From: Methylobacterium radiodurans
GTDB lineage: Bacteria > Pseudomonadota > Alphaproteobacteria > Rhizobiales > Beijerinckiaceae
Length of the DNA stretch: 64,000 nt
NCBI RefSeq assembly: GCF_003173735.1
Contig: NZ_CP029551.1
Location: 4,169,001-4,233,000, forward strand
Direction of reading: 5' to 3'
A model generated the notes under the pieces. That model did not search any database, was not told the DNA's origin, and saw nothing but the letters and a program-made list of their open reading frames with translations. This document shows, one piece after another, positions 26,728-35,253 of this stretch. The first letter of the stretch is position 1. Every line of letters begins with the position of its first letter. The position numbers were made by a program, and so were the translations under genes.

Positions 26728-27885
26728 CTAGCGCGCCAGTGCCGCGAGCGAGGTCAGGTCGTCCGGGCCCGGCACGTCGAGCCCGGTCAACGGCCACTCG
26801 AATTCCTCGAATCGGCGGATCAGGAACTCGGCTTCGTGGACTGCCGCGGTGCCCACCGCATGAGCGCCATGGCAGTCCGCGACCACTCGAGTCAGGCGTC
26901 GAGCGGCATCGACGGCTCCTGGCGCCTCCTCGGGGATGATCCGACCGAGGCTTGCCTTCTCCGCCCAGGACTGAGTCTCGCGGGCCAAGCTTTCCAGGAC
27001 TTCCAGGGTATCGGCATCGATCCGTTCGGCCAGGAGGCGTCCATGGACGGTCCGGAGCTGCCGGAACGTCTCCATTGCGGCGGATGCCGCGAGGCCGGCC
27101 AACAGCCTCGCGGTATCGGTACCGTAGGTAGCCCCCGCGAAGGATCCCGCCCATGGACCAACCCCGATCACGTGCCCGACCTGGGGTGTGCCGAACTCCC
27201 AGGCTATGCCCTGCCGGTAGGCGTCGGGGCGATAACCGAGGGGCTCCCGTATATGGACGAGGCGAGGGGACGTGTCCCGTCCCTGCGGGAATGGTTGTAG
27301 GCGCCATCCTGCCGCCCCCGGCGTCGCGAGGGGGTCGTAGGCCCGGATCAACACGACGTCGCCCACGATGCGTACGCGCTCATCCATGAACCGCCTGAGG
27401 TCCTCCGCGGCCGAGGCACGACCGTCCTCGTGGATTTCCGACACCTCGATCTCGGACGGCGGGCGGTCGCCACCTTCGATATCCGTGCCGCGGGTCCATT
27501 TCCATTCGTCGTGGGTAGCGGCCGCAAGGGGTGTCCGCCGGGTCACGTGGCCGAGGTCGGTGTGGGCGGGATCACGTGCGAACCGTTCGCCGGCGAGGAA
27601 CGCCTCGAACTCCGCGGGACCGAACGTCTTCCAGGGACCCGGGATGACGCTGCCGACTGGCATCCCGGAGACCTGGTACCAGAGGGCCCCCTCGAAGACG
27701 CGCCAGACGAGCGGCCTCCCCGTGGCATGGTCGACATGGGTCTCGCCGAGGTCCTCGGTCGATCCGACACGCAGCACGACGGGCGTGGTCATCGCCGCGA
27801 ACCAGTGCTCCCGCTTGCGCTTACGCTTACGCCGCAGCAGCATGGGGGCGGGATGTTTGACCAAGACGGCCCGATCGCTGGGCAT
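26728..27885 (-). CDS. Unknown 385-residue protein
   Basis: ATG 27885 (MPSDRAVLVKHPAPMLLRRK) is chosen because GGAG lies seven bases upstream; the frame stays open to 27942. A strongly basic patch (RRKRKRKRE) near the N-terminus could bind nucleic acid. The region after it is mixed alpha/beta and acidic (DIEGGDRPPSEIEVSEIHED). The C-terminal third is helical. No signal peptide or known catalytic motif is visible. Codon usage is coding-like. Its place next to the recombinase region suggests accessory cargo; I do not recognise a family. Confidence 0.68.
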   Translation of the reverse strand: MPSDRAVLVKHPAPMLLRRKRKRKREHWFAAMTTPVVLRVGSTEDLGETHVDHATGRPLVWRVFEGALWYQVSGMPVGSVIPGPWKTFGPAEFEAFLAGERFARDPAHTDLGHVTRRTPLAAATHDEWKWTRGTDIEGGDRPPSEIEVSEIHEDGRASAAEDLRRFMDERVRIVGDVVLIRAYDPLATPGAAGWRLQPFPQGRDTSPRLVHIREPLGYRPDAYRQGIAWEFGTPQVGHVIGVGPWAGSFAGATYGTDTARLLAGLAASAAMETFRQLRTVHGRLLAERIDADTLEVLESLARETQSWAEKASLGRIIPEEAPGAVDAARRLTRVVADCHGAHAVGTAAVHEAEFLIRRFEEFEWPLTGLDVPGPDDLTSLAALAR

Positions 27886-28040
27886 TCCGTTCTCCCGGGT
27901 CGATGGACGGGGACGACCCTCATGGCTCGTGTCCCGTCCCACGTTCGGTGTCTAGGCGACCTGAACCCCGAAGGCGTGCTCGTAGCGCAGCAGCACTTGA
28001 GGTCGGGGCGGGGCACGCGAGGGACCGCCGCGGCGAGTTG

Positions 28041-28325
28041 ATGAAGGGGGGCGCCGCCCTCATGGCGCTCGTCGCAAGGTGCAACCGTTCCGCGGTCCAG
28101 CGGGTGGAGGCGGCCGCTGACGGGGTGAGCGGCTTGGGGACGCGCTTGGCCGGGCTCGACGCCCGCATCGCGGCGGCATGGGCCGCGAGCGCGAACGACG
28201 GACGGGCCCCGGCCGTCATGCTCCTGGCCGACCTCTACTTTGCCGAGGCCTCCGACGAGGAGCACTGCCTCGTCGAGTCCCGTGTTCGGCAGATGCTGCG
28301 CGAGGGGATCCTCTCGCCGTCATAA
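28041..28325 (+). CDS. Small unknown helical protein
   Basis: A 94-residue frame, MKGGAALMALVARCNRSAVQ at its start. It is almost entirely predicted helix, Ala-rich, with an acidic segment near the end (FAEASDEEHCLVESRVRQML). ATG 28062 (MALVARCNR) is an alternative start with a GGGG stretch upstream. It diverges from the 385-residue gene. The function is unknown. Confidence 0.5.
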   Translation: MKGGAALMALVARCNRSAVQRVEAAADGVSGLGTRLAGLDARIAAAWAASANDGRAPAVMLLADLYFAEASDEEHCLVESRVRQMLREGILSPS

Positions 28326-28862
28326 CGCTCCTTCGCGAGAGGCGGGGTCCACCCGGCAGGCCGGTTCCTTCGCACCACCGCCGCCAGCGGCCCTTCCGCC
28401 CTGCCGCATCCGATCGAGCGGAGATTGCCGGCTGGCCTCCATGACCGGGCACGCCCGACGCGAGCGCGGGGTTCGAGGGCCTCGTCGCTTTTTGTCGAGG
28501 CTAGACTCGCCCCCGCCTACGCAGGGAGAAAGCTCGTCAAGCATCCGACCGCCAGCCGCTGTTCCCCTGTCGCGCCCCGGGGAAGGACCTTGGGGCATGC
28601 CAGCGCCTCGACGCGAATGGGATTGCGGCGTTGCGATAGCCCATGGGGGAAGATCGGCTTCTGAGACCTCTCGCGCCCCGTTATCGATGATGGCGCCTTC
28701 GGTGGAGCCGAGTTGCCCCGGGTAGCGCGCCGATGGCGGGCCTGCCCCGGCCGCTTCCACACGGGACAGGCCTTGGCGGGCGGCGTCACCCAGGGAGGCC
28801 GCACGGGCGTCGAAAGCCGCAGGACTATCGTCCGCGTTGCCGACCGCCGGGACGCGCGTCAT
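28320..28862 (-). CDS. Doubtful frame downstream of a small gene
   Basis: A 180-codon frame whose ATG overlaps the end of the upstream small gene. The first 75 residues (MTRVPAVGNADDSPAAFDAR…) have coding-like codons. The rest is Gly/Arg-rich and resembles non-coding high-GC sequence. It may be a decayed or truncated gene. It meets the small plus-strand gene tail to tail. No family recognised. Confidence 0.25.
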   Translation of the reverse strand: MTRVPAVGNADDSPAAFDARAASLGDAARQGLSRVEAAGAGPPSARYPGQLGSTEGAIIDNGAREVSEADLPPWAIATPQSHSRRGAGMPQGPSPGRDRGTAAGGRMLDELSPCVGGGESSLDKKRRGPRTPRSRRACPVMEASRQSPLDRMRQGGRAAGGGGAKEPACRVDPASREGAL

Positions 28863-29019
28863 CGGGGGCGCGCTCCGCGGGCCCGGTCAACATCGCGAGG
28901 AGCCTCTCGCCTCGTTGCTTGCCGTGGGCCGTGGCGAATTGGTTACGGACGTCGCGCAGGTCCGACTGGGCCCGCTGCTCCTTGGTCTCCGCGTAACGCT
29001 TGTCCACGATGACGGTCAT
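28825..29019 (-). CDS. Small unknown charged protein
   Basis: A 64-residue frame starting MTVIVDKRYAETKEQRAQSD. It is highly charged and predicted helical, with an Arg/Gly-rich tail. A purine-rich stretch (GGAAAAGCGAAG) precedes the ATG. I do not recognise it. The frame is open further upstream (to 29160), but that part does not look coding. Confidence 0.42.
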   Translation of the reverse strand: MTVIVDKRYAETKEQRAQSDLRDVRNQFATAHGKQRGERLLAMLTGPAERAPDDARPGGRQRGR

Positions 29020-29269
29020 TGGCTTCGCTTTTCCGAGCCGGCCGGCCCCGTCGAGAGATAGGTGGCGAATCGGGAACCGGCACCGGTACGCGACGACACT
29101 ACACACCAGATGATGAGCGGTTCGTAAACCCCTCCCGAATGGAGCGAAGTGGAGGGCCAAGCCCTAGCCCACAGAGGCACGCTCGGGTATCGACCCTGAT
29201 CCAACGAGGCGACTTCGCCTACGAACGACAAGCATCCGGGCCGCGAGCGTGTTCCTTTCAGTTCACGAT

Positions 29270-31063
29270 ATGATCGCGCGGATCTTCCCGCGCGGCACGT
29301 CCCCGGCCGAGGTCGGTGCGGAGGAGGCGGTGGCTGGGGCGCCGGATCCGGGCCTCGCCGTCGCGCCGCTCTGGCCCCCCGACCTGTTCGCGGTATGCGC
29401 GCACCTCCTCCAGTGCTCGGCTGCCTATCCCCGCATCACGGGGCTCGCCGAGGATGAGAGGGGAGACAGGAAGAACCTCGTCGTACGCCCCTCCGAGCTG
29501 AAGCAATATCAGAGGATCGCGCTCACGTGGTCCTGCACGCCGGAGGTGCCCAGGGAGGTGCAGAAGCTCTGGGATCGGCTGCTCAACCAGGGCGCCTCCC
29601 CGTTGTGCGACCTGGCCGAGACCGCATCCAAGCCCGCGGCTTGGTGGAAGCCCGCCTTCGCGCTCATGGCGATCGCCGACGAGGCCTGCGCCGACATCGG
29701 CTACCAGCCCCCGCCGGGGGCAGACTGGGAAAGGAAGTGGGTCGTCAAGCTGGCGAACAACTTCCTGGCCGGCTCGGCCCCGGCCGCGCCGCGCAGCCGC
29801 CACCTGCGCCATTCGAACCATCGCCCCACCATCACATCCTCCCTCGTGGACCCGGACGTCGTCTGCGTCCAACCGAAGGCGCGGACGCCCGACGTCGGCT
29901 GCAGCCTGCGCAACCTGTCCCACAACGTGGCCTTGCTGCCTCCACGGGGGATCATGCGCGTCCACTGGCTGACGCCGCCGACGGTCCAGTCGTTGGAGGA
30001 CGACACCTCGCTGAACCTCCTGCTGGTGCCGTTCCCGTATGCGATCCGCACGTCGAGCTTCCGCTCCCGCCGCGCCACGCCGCCGGGTTCGCCCGTGGCG
30101 TGGGGATGGTTCGAGGTGCACCAGGACTGGCTCGGCGCCGACGCGGACCTTGTCGTCGACCTCGTCAGAGCCCTCCTCCGGCAGGCCGAGGACCACGAGC
30201 AGATCCACGGGATCGTGTTCCCGGAGCTCTCCTTGAGTTACGAGGTCTACGAGAGGCTGGCGTCATGCCTGCGCGACCAGTTCCCCTCCGTGCAGTTCCT
30301 GGTCTCGGGCGCCAGCTCGAACTGCGGGGGCGACACGGGCAATTTCGCCCTCGCCAGCCACTTCTTCGCTGACGCGACCGGCGCCGCCGCGGGTTCGAAC
30401 GGCCGCATGATGGCCACTGTCAGCCGGGCCAAGCATCACCGCTGGTCCCTCGAGGTGTCCCAGATCCGGGCTTACGGCCTGGAGACGGCGTTTCCGGACG
30501 AGCTTCCGGAAATGCGATGGTGGGAGGACATACCGTTGCGCGCTCGGGAGGTGCACGTGAACGCGATGCGCAGCGCGTCGGTGTTCAGCGTGATGATCTG
30601 CGAGGACTTAGCGCGCAGCGATCCGGCCCATGAACCCTTGAGGGCGATCGGGCCAAACCTCGTCTTCGTCCTACTAATGGACGGGCCGCAGTTGGAGTGG
30701 CGCTGGGCCGCCCGCTATTCCACCGGGCTCGCCGAGGATCCCGGCACCTCGGTGCTGACGCTGACTTCGCGGGCCCTGGTTGAGCGATGGAACCACGGCA
30801 AGGAACCGGGTGAGCAGGATTGGTCGATCGGCCTGTGGAAGGACGAGGCTAATCGTGCCGTCCAGATCAAGTGCGAACCGGGGCAGGAGGGCGTCATCCT
30901 GAAGTTGCGGGGAAAGAGACAGGTCGAGAAGACGCTCGACGGCCGCGACAACACGCAGACTTTTGCTTGGCACCGTCTCGGCGAGCCGCGCCCGCTCGGG
31001 CTTGATCGCACCGGCGACCGTGAACTCATCGCCAGGCTGCGGCTGCAGCCGGGCGCGACCTAG
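29270..31063 (+). CDS. Stand-alone nitrilase-fold (carbon-nitrogen hydrolase-like) protein
   Basis: About 597 residues. The C-terminal half has the three catalytic positions of the nitrilase superfamily in the right order and spacing: Glu in IVFPELSLS, Lys in RAKHHRWSLE and Cys in VMICEDLAR (about residues 326, 395 and 451 counted from GTG 29249). The N-terminal ~220 residues match no domain I know and include a helical part (LKQYQRIALTW…LWDRLLNQG). Nitrilase domains fused to reverse transcriptases occur in some anti-phage DRT systems. No reverse transcriptase is near, so any defence role is inferred from the neighbours only (restriction-modification, protease/MBL, patatin). GTG 29249 is an alternative start. 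It is cytoplasmic and single-gene. Confidence 0.72.
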   Translation: MIARIFPRGTSPAEVGAEEAVAGAPDPGLAVAPLWPPDLFAVCAHLLQCSAAYPRITGLAEDERGDRKNLVVRPSELKQYQRIALTWSCTPEVPREVQKLWDRLLNQGASPLCDLAETASKPAAWWKPAFALMAIADEACADIGYQPPPGADWERKWVVKLANNFLAGSAPAAPRSRHLRHSNHRPTITSSLVDPDVVCVQPKARTPDVGCSLRNLSHNVALLPPRGIMRVHWLTPPTVQSLEDDTSLNLLLVPFPYAIRTSSFRSRRATPPGSPVAWGWFEVHQDWLGADADLVVDLVRALLRQAEDHEQIHGIVFPELSLSYEVYERLASCLRDQFPSVQFLVSGASSNCGGDTGNFALASHFFADATGAAAGSNGRMMATVSRAKHHRWSLEVSQIRAYGLETAFPDELPEMRWWEDIPLRAREVHVNAMRSASVFSVMICEDLARSDPAHEPLRAIGPNLVFVLLMDGPQLEWRWAARYSTGLAEDPGTSVLTLTSRALVERWNHGKEPGEQDWSIGLWKDEANRAVQIKCEPGQEGVILKLRGKRQVEKTLDGRDNTQTFAWHRLGEPRPLGLDRTGDRELIARLRLQPGAT

Positions 31064-32279
31064 GGGTCCGTGATCGGCAGCCCGGCAAGGTCACGAGCGT
31101 AGCTCGCGCGCCGGAAGGTGCCATGGAGGCCGGCGGCGTGAGGCGACGAGCTTCGCGGCCTCGTCGGCCTCGGGCCGAACAAGGGCTACGGACGCCTCGC
31201 ATCGGGCTGGACGATGGGACACCCTGACGTCCGGGACGTGATCCGCAGCGGATCTTCGGCCGGCGCCGAACGAACTCCGACCGACGGCGACGATCCCCAC
31301 GCCGCATAGGTGCCGGCCGCCTCAAAGCTAAAGCCAAGCTGTTTGGCGTTCCTGTCCCGGCCGTCCTCGATGATGAGGGCGAGCGCGGCGCAGGCCGATT
31401 GCACCGCGATCTTCTGGAAACGCCGGGAGCCTTCAAACTTCTGCGGCTCTACGCCGGAGGCTCGGACTAGGCCGATCGACGTAGGATGCTGGCCTTCGTT
31501 GTGGCTGCAGCTCACCTGCAGGCATGAGCATACCGTGTGTCAGGCTCGTCGAACCGAGATGGCGGCTCTCCGGAGCATATTAACTACGAAGCACGTGCCG
31601 ACGGTCATCGCTGTCTCATCCACGTGAACGTTGATGCCGTGCCGGGTGGCGAACTCCCGATCGTGGGCGATTTGGTCGGCAACGTTGTGGCGCTCCATAC
31701 CGCGGTCCCGCCACAGGCATGGTTGAGAAGCACTGAGATGGCTGGATGTTCAGCAGGCGCTCGGTAACCTGTCCGCGGGCACGTTCGGCGGCATGTGCAG
31801 GTCGCTAACGACACCCGTCACGTCGAGGTAGCCTAGCGGCGCCTGCACCGCCTATCCTGACTTGGCCGACGGTTTGGCAGGGCTGGAATGCCGCTCTCTG
31901 CTTCGGCCTCGACCCGCCACCCGCACGGAGGGTCTCGGCTCCGTCGCTCGCAGTTCGGGAAAAATCACATATCTACCAAGTGCTTGCTGGGCATTCATGC
32001 GCTGGCGTGGGTGACCAGTGCAGTTACTATTCTGCCTGTGTTTTCGAAAACGTGCTGGGCACATAGTAGCTGCGTTGGACGCCCTCGTATCGGCCGGGAG
32101 TTCGAGCAACCGGCCGGTTGGCTGCTTGGATCTTAGCCGTATGACCCTCGGCGCACTCGGGCCTGCCGATTGGTCGGAGTTCGCGCTGACCTCGCCACAT
32201 GGCTGAAGGTCCCCGCGCCCACGCCGCGAGGCCCTGCCGGTGCCCTCGGCCGACGAACGGGCGCGCCGACGCGGATCGG
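31064..32279. other. 1.2-kb region without a confident gene; possible remnants
   Basis: Several protein-like fragments appear on the minus strand in different frames, for example FQKIAVQSACAALALIIEDG (near 31400) and ERHNVADQIAHDREFATRHG (near 31680). No continuous gene joins them. Base composition falls toward AT around 31940-32060. It looks like decayed insertions rather than an active gene; I could not assign a family. Confidence 0.45.
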
Positions 32280-33437
32280 TCAATAGGCCCGCGGGTAGGG
32301 GAAGCCTCGCGGCTCGCCGATCTGCACGCCCAGGCGGGCTTGCAAATCGTCGTCCACATGCGTGCGCAGGGCGGCGTCGCAGATGGCGTAGCCCCAGTTG
32401 GTCAGGCGCTCTTGAAGCCCGCGTGGCATGGCCTGTAGCCGCGTCGGAGTGGCCGCCAGGTCGGATGGGTCGCGTGACGTGCAACCCAGCGGGTCCGTAC
32501 GCGTCCCGTAATCCTCGAACCGGGTCCGGATGCCCCAGTAAGCTCCCGTCCGCGCACCGCGTCGGAACGCGTCGATCAAACCGCGCTTGCGCAGGCTGCG
32601 GACCTGGTTGTCGACGACGTCAAGGATGCGGACCGCATGGCGTGCCCAGTCGGTCGCGGGATGCTCCTCGGCGGCGACCTTCTGGCCGCCGTCGCTCACG
32701 AACAGGGTCTCGTAACGCTTGATGGCCGTTTCCAGCCCGAGGTTGTCGTACACGCCCCCGTCGCTGAGCGTCACCCGTTCCCGGTAAGCCGGGGAGTCCA
32801 ACTCCGCAGGGATGTCGTCCGCATACGGCTGCCGGACCTCCAGTTCGAGCGGCGACAGGACGGGTGGAAACGCGGAGGAGGCGGCGACGGCGGTTGCCAG
32901 CCGCACGTCCGGATCCTTGACGAGACCTACGCGGTAGTCGCCCATGTAGGGCCGCGAGAAACGCCAGAGCGCCGCCGTCTGGACGTTCGTCGCGTTGATC
33001 ACGAAGCGCGGTCCTTCGCCCGCGCCGTCGTCGGGCAGGTCGGAGAGCGAGGCGCCGTCGAACAGGATGCGGTCGTACGCGGCGGCAACGCGGTCGCTGA
33101 TGGTGCCCGGCAGCAGGATGCCGCCGACGATGGCGCCGGCATCGACGTCGGTCGAAGCCATGCGAAGGACCTTGTCGGTGACCAAGTCGAGCCGCGTCGC
33201 ACGGCAATCTTCGAAACGCAGCTCGCGCCAGTGCAGGCCAAGGACCGCCGCCGTGATCGAGCCGCCCGAGACGCTGGACACGCGCGACAGCTTCCCGAGG
33301 ATCCCGGCCTCGTTCAGCCTGATCAGGGTTCCGAGATGGAAGACCATCGCGCGGTAGCCGCCGCCGGAGAGGCAAAGCGCGATGCCGGGCTCGGGGCCCC
33401 CTGCGGGCTCATCGGACAACCGCGGATCCACAGGCAT
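32280..33437 (-). CDS. Patatin-like phospholipase
   Basis: A 385-residue predicted lipid acyl hydrolase of the patatin family. The oxyanion-hole loop SGGGYRAM (about 24-31), the nucleophile elbow SVSGGS with Ser57 and the catalytic Asp motif LSDGGVYDNLG are all present, so the Ser-Asp dyad is intact. No signal peptide is seen; members without one can act on the inner membrane. Patatins serve as membrane-damaging effectors in some CBASS systems, but there is no cyclase gene here, so a housekeeping lipase is equally possible. ATG 33437 is chosen for GGGAGG eight bases upstream; the frame reaches 33461. Confidence 0.88.
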   Translation of the reverse strand: MPVDPRLSDEPAGGPEPGIALCLSGGGYRAMVFHLGTLIRLNEAGILGKLSRVSSVSGGSITAAVLGLHWRELRFEDCRATRLDLVTDKVLRMASTDVDAGAIVGGILLPGTISDRVAAAYDRILFDGASLSDLPDDGAGEGPRFVINATNVQTAALWRFSRPYMGDYRVGLVKDPDVRLATAVAASSAFPPVLSPLELEVRQPYADDIPAELDSPAYRERVTLSDGGVYDNLGLETAIKRYETLFVSDGGQKVAAEEHPATDWARHAVRILDVVDNQVRSLRKRGLIDAFRRGARTGAYWGIRTRFEDYGTRTDPLGCTSRDPSDLAATPTRLQAMPRGLQERLTNWGYAICDAALRTHVDDDLQARLGVQIGEPRGFPYPRAY

Positions 33438-34090
33438 GGACGACCTCCCGCGCTCGACCACCCCGCCGAATCTTCAAGGCGTCGTGCAGCCGCGGCCGCA
33501 ACGATAAGCGGACGTACGCGCGGCGCAAGTCCGACATCCCGCTGCTCGGAGGATGCCGGCCGCGTTCGGGCCAGGCGCTTCCCGCGCGATCGACGCCGAT
33601 CCGCGACGGCTGCATTCGTAATAACCTCCGGCACGGACCTTCCTTCCGGCACTGCCGGGACACTTCGAGGTCGGAAGGCAATCGAAAGCCCTCCTGACGG
33701 TTTGGGCATCGCATCGGCGGAAGCGGGGCTGCGAGGAGCCGTCCGATGACGGCCTGCCGCATCGCAGGCAAGCTTGGTGATGGTGGCGGACCGGGTAGGC
33801 CGGATGTTCGCAGTCTCCGCGTGCAGCCCGCCCCCGCCGTTCCGAGATGCACGAGGAGCAAACGGTCCGGCGACGGGCTCTCGAACGGCGGGCAAGGTCG
33901 GCGGGGACCGTCGTCAGCGGCATGTACGGGCTTCGAGTAACGGATATGCGAGCGAAACCGTGCAGCCCGCTACAGGTTGTACATAGGATTCGCAACCGAG
34001 CCTGCGTGTCGGTATCCCTGTATCCAGCCGATCGATTCGGGGGAACCGATGCAAGCGATGGAGCTGCCGGGCAAATCCACAAGGGGTATT
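33438..34090. other. Intergenic region, no supported gene
   Basis: About 650 bases between the patatin gene start and a small plus-strand gene. No coding frame is supported. From about 33930 composition shifts toward AT, continuing into the next gene, which suggests a boundary of transferred DNA. Confidence 0.45.
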
Positions 34091-34399
34091 ATGCCTGAGT
34101 TTGTCGCAACATACGACCTGGAAGAAACCGCGCCCTCCCCTCACACGGAGTTCAAGAGGATCGCGAGCGATCATGACTGGCATGGAATGGTAATTGATAG
34201 TCGAGACTCTTCGATGAAGTTCCTGCCAAATTCGACGGTCTCCCTGACTGCCGACACGATGCGAGCTGCGGTTTCTTCGTTCGGTGTGCTCGTTTCGGAT
34301 GCGAAGAGAAACATACCAAATTTCCATATCGAACGGGTAACGATCGTCGGAGGCGGCGAGGTTTGCGCATTCCACGACGGTGATCCCATCCGCTACTGA
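34091..34399 (+). CDS. Small AT-richer unknown protein, possibly Cas2/VapD-like fold
   Basis: A 102-residue protein starting MPEFVATYDLEETAPSPHTE, with AAGGGG five bases before the ATG. The pattern ATYDL…P…EF…W…FLPNSTV…AV…V…FHIERVTIV has the look of small ferredoxin-fold proteins that begin with a YDL strand, as in Cas2/VapD-like families. This is a resemblance by eye, and no catalytic residue can be vouched for. Codon third positions are clearly less G/C-rich than in the neighbours, so it was probably acquired from another source. It stands alone between the patatin and restriction-modification genes. Confidence 0.6.
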   Translation: MPEFVATYDLEETAPSPHTEFKRIASDHDWHGMVIDSRDSSMKFLPNSTVSLTADTMRAAVSSFGVLVSDAKRNIPNFHIERVTIVGGGEVCAFHDGDPIRY

Positions 34400-35253
34400 T
34401 CGCGCCGGATGCCTGTAAAGGTCTTCGGATCGCTGGCGGCAATGGGGCATGCATGGGAGGCTTGCCCGGCGAGGGCGGCCGGAGCTCCCGCCACGGGGCG
34501 ACCCGACCGCGGCGAACGGCGAGTATCCGTCCGCCGCCGTTCAGGCGCGCATCCGCCCGTTCGGCGCGCGCAGAGACCGCCGGGTCCGGTGCAGGCGCCA
34601 GGCGTGCGATACGACGGCGGGCGTTGCGTCCGATTGCGCTCGACACGAGCGTCGCACGGGACGTGTGCCCAACCCCCGACCCCAGTACCCTGCCGCGATG
34701 AAAGCGTGGGGCCGCGTCAGCCCCCGTGGAAGCGGAAGGGCGCAGCGTACGGGCCGGAGGCCGGCAGGACCAGCTCCCGGACCGTCTCACGCTCAAGCGC
34801 AGCCATCGGAGCCTGCGGCCGAGGACCTTCGGCACGGCATGGTCAACGACCGCGGTCGGGTTGCCGGCGTGCACCACGCCTCCGCGCACCTGCGGAGGCG
34901 GGGTAAGCCCCCGGAGGAAGCCGGGATGCGGGGGCGGGCGCGGGCATTCGGCGGACCCGGGCTGAAGCTAACCTCGTCCCCAAGGAGAAGGGACGAGGAC
35001 CTGCCTCAAGGCTGCCCCGGAGGGGCGCAACGACGGGCCCGGCAAAGGGAAACCTTTCGCCGCTTCCCTTAAACCCCCATCGGGTTTTGGTCGGGGTCCG
35101 CTGGAGCGGGCGACGGTCGTCGGAGATCCCGCCGGTCGCCGCGGCCCCTCCCGGCGGTCTGGCACCCCGTCGCGGCCTATCCGTGTAGGCGCGGACGGTG
35201 GAAAGCGGCTCGCCGGGGCTCACGAGCCGGGCGACGCGTGGTAACTTGGCGGC
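34400..35253. other. 850-bp region with hairpins, no supported gene
   Basis: No frame is convincing. Several perfect inverted repeats occur: CCTCCGC/GCGGAGG near 34880, a 9-bp stem at 34972-34998, AAGGGAA/TTCCCTT at 35045-35070 and AAACCC/GGGTTT at 35071-35087. The cluster may hold terminators or repetitive palindromic elements. Confidence 0.45.
34972..34998. repeat. 9-bp inverted repeat
   Basis: CCTCGTCCC (34972-34980) pairs perfectly with GGGACGAGG (34990-34998) across a 9-nt loop. No T-run follows, so a classical terminator is not shown. It belongs to a cluster of hairpins before the methyltransferase gene. Confidence 0.5.

Noticed and set aside
31605..31814. Possible transposase remnant on the minus strand
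   Set aside because: Fragments look protein-like but match no transposase motif I can name, so no family was assigned.
32280..33437. CBASS effector (CapV-like) interpretation of the patatin gene
   Set aside because: No CD-NTase, HORMA or other CBASS gene is adjacent; patatin alone is not enough.
34972..35088. Transposon inverted-repeat ends before the methyltransferase gene
   Set aside because: The stems are short, unrelated to one another and not paired with matching ends elsewhere; they are described only as hairpins.
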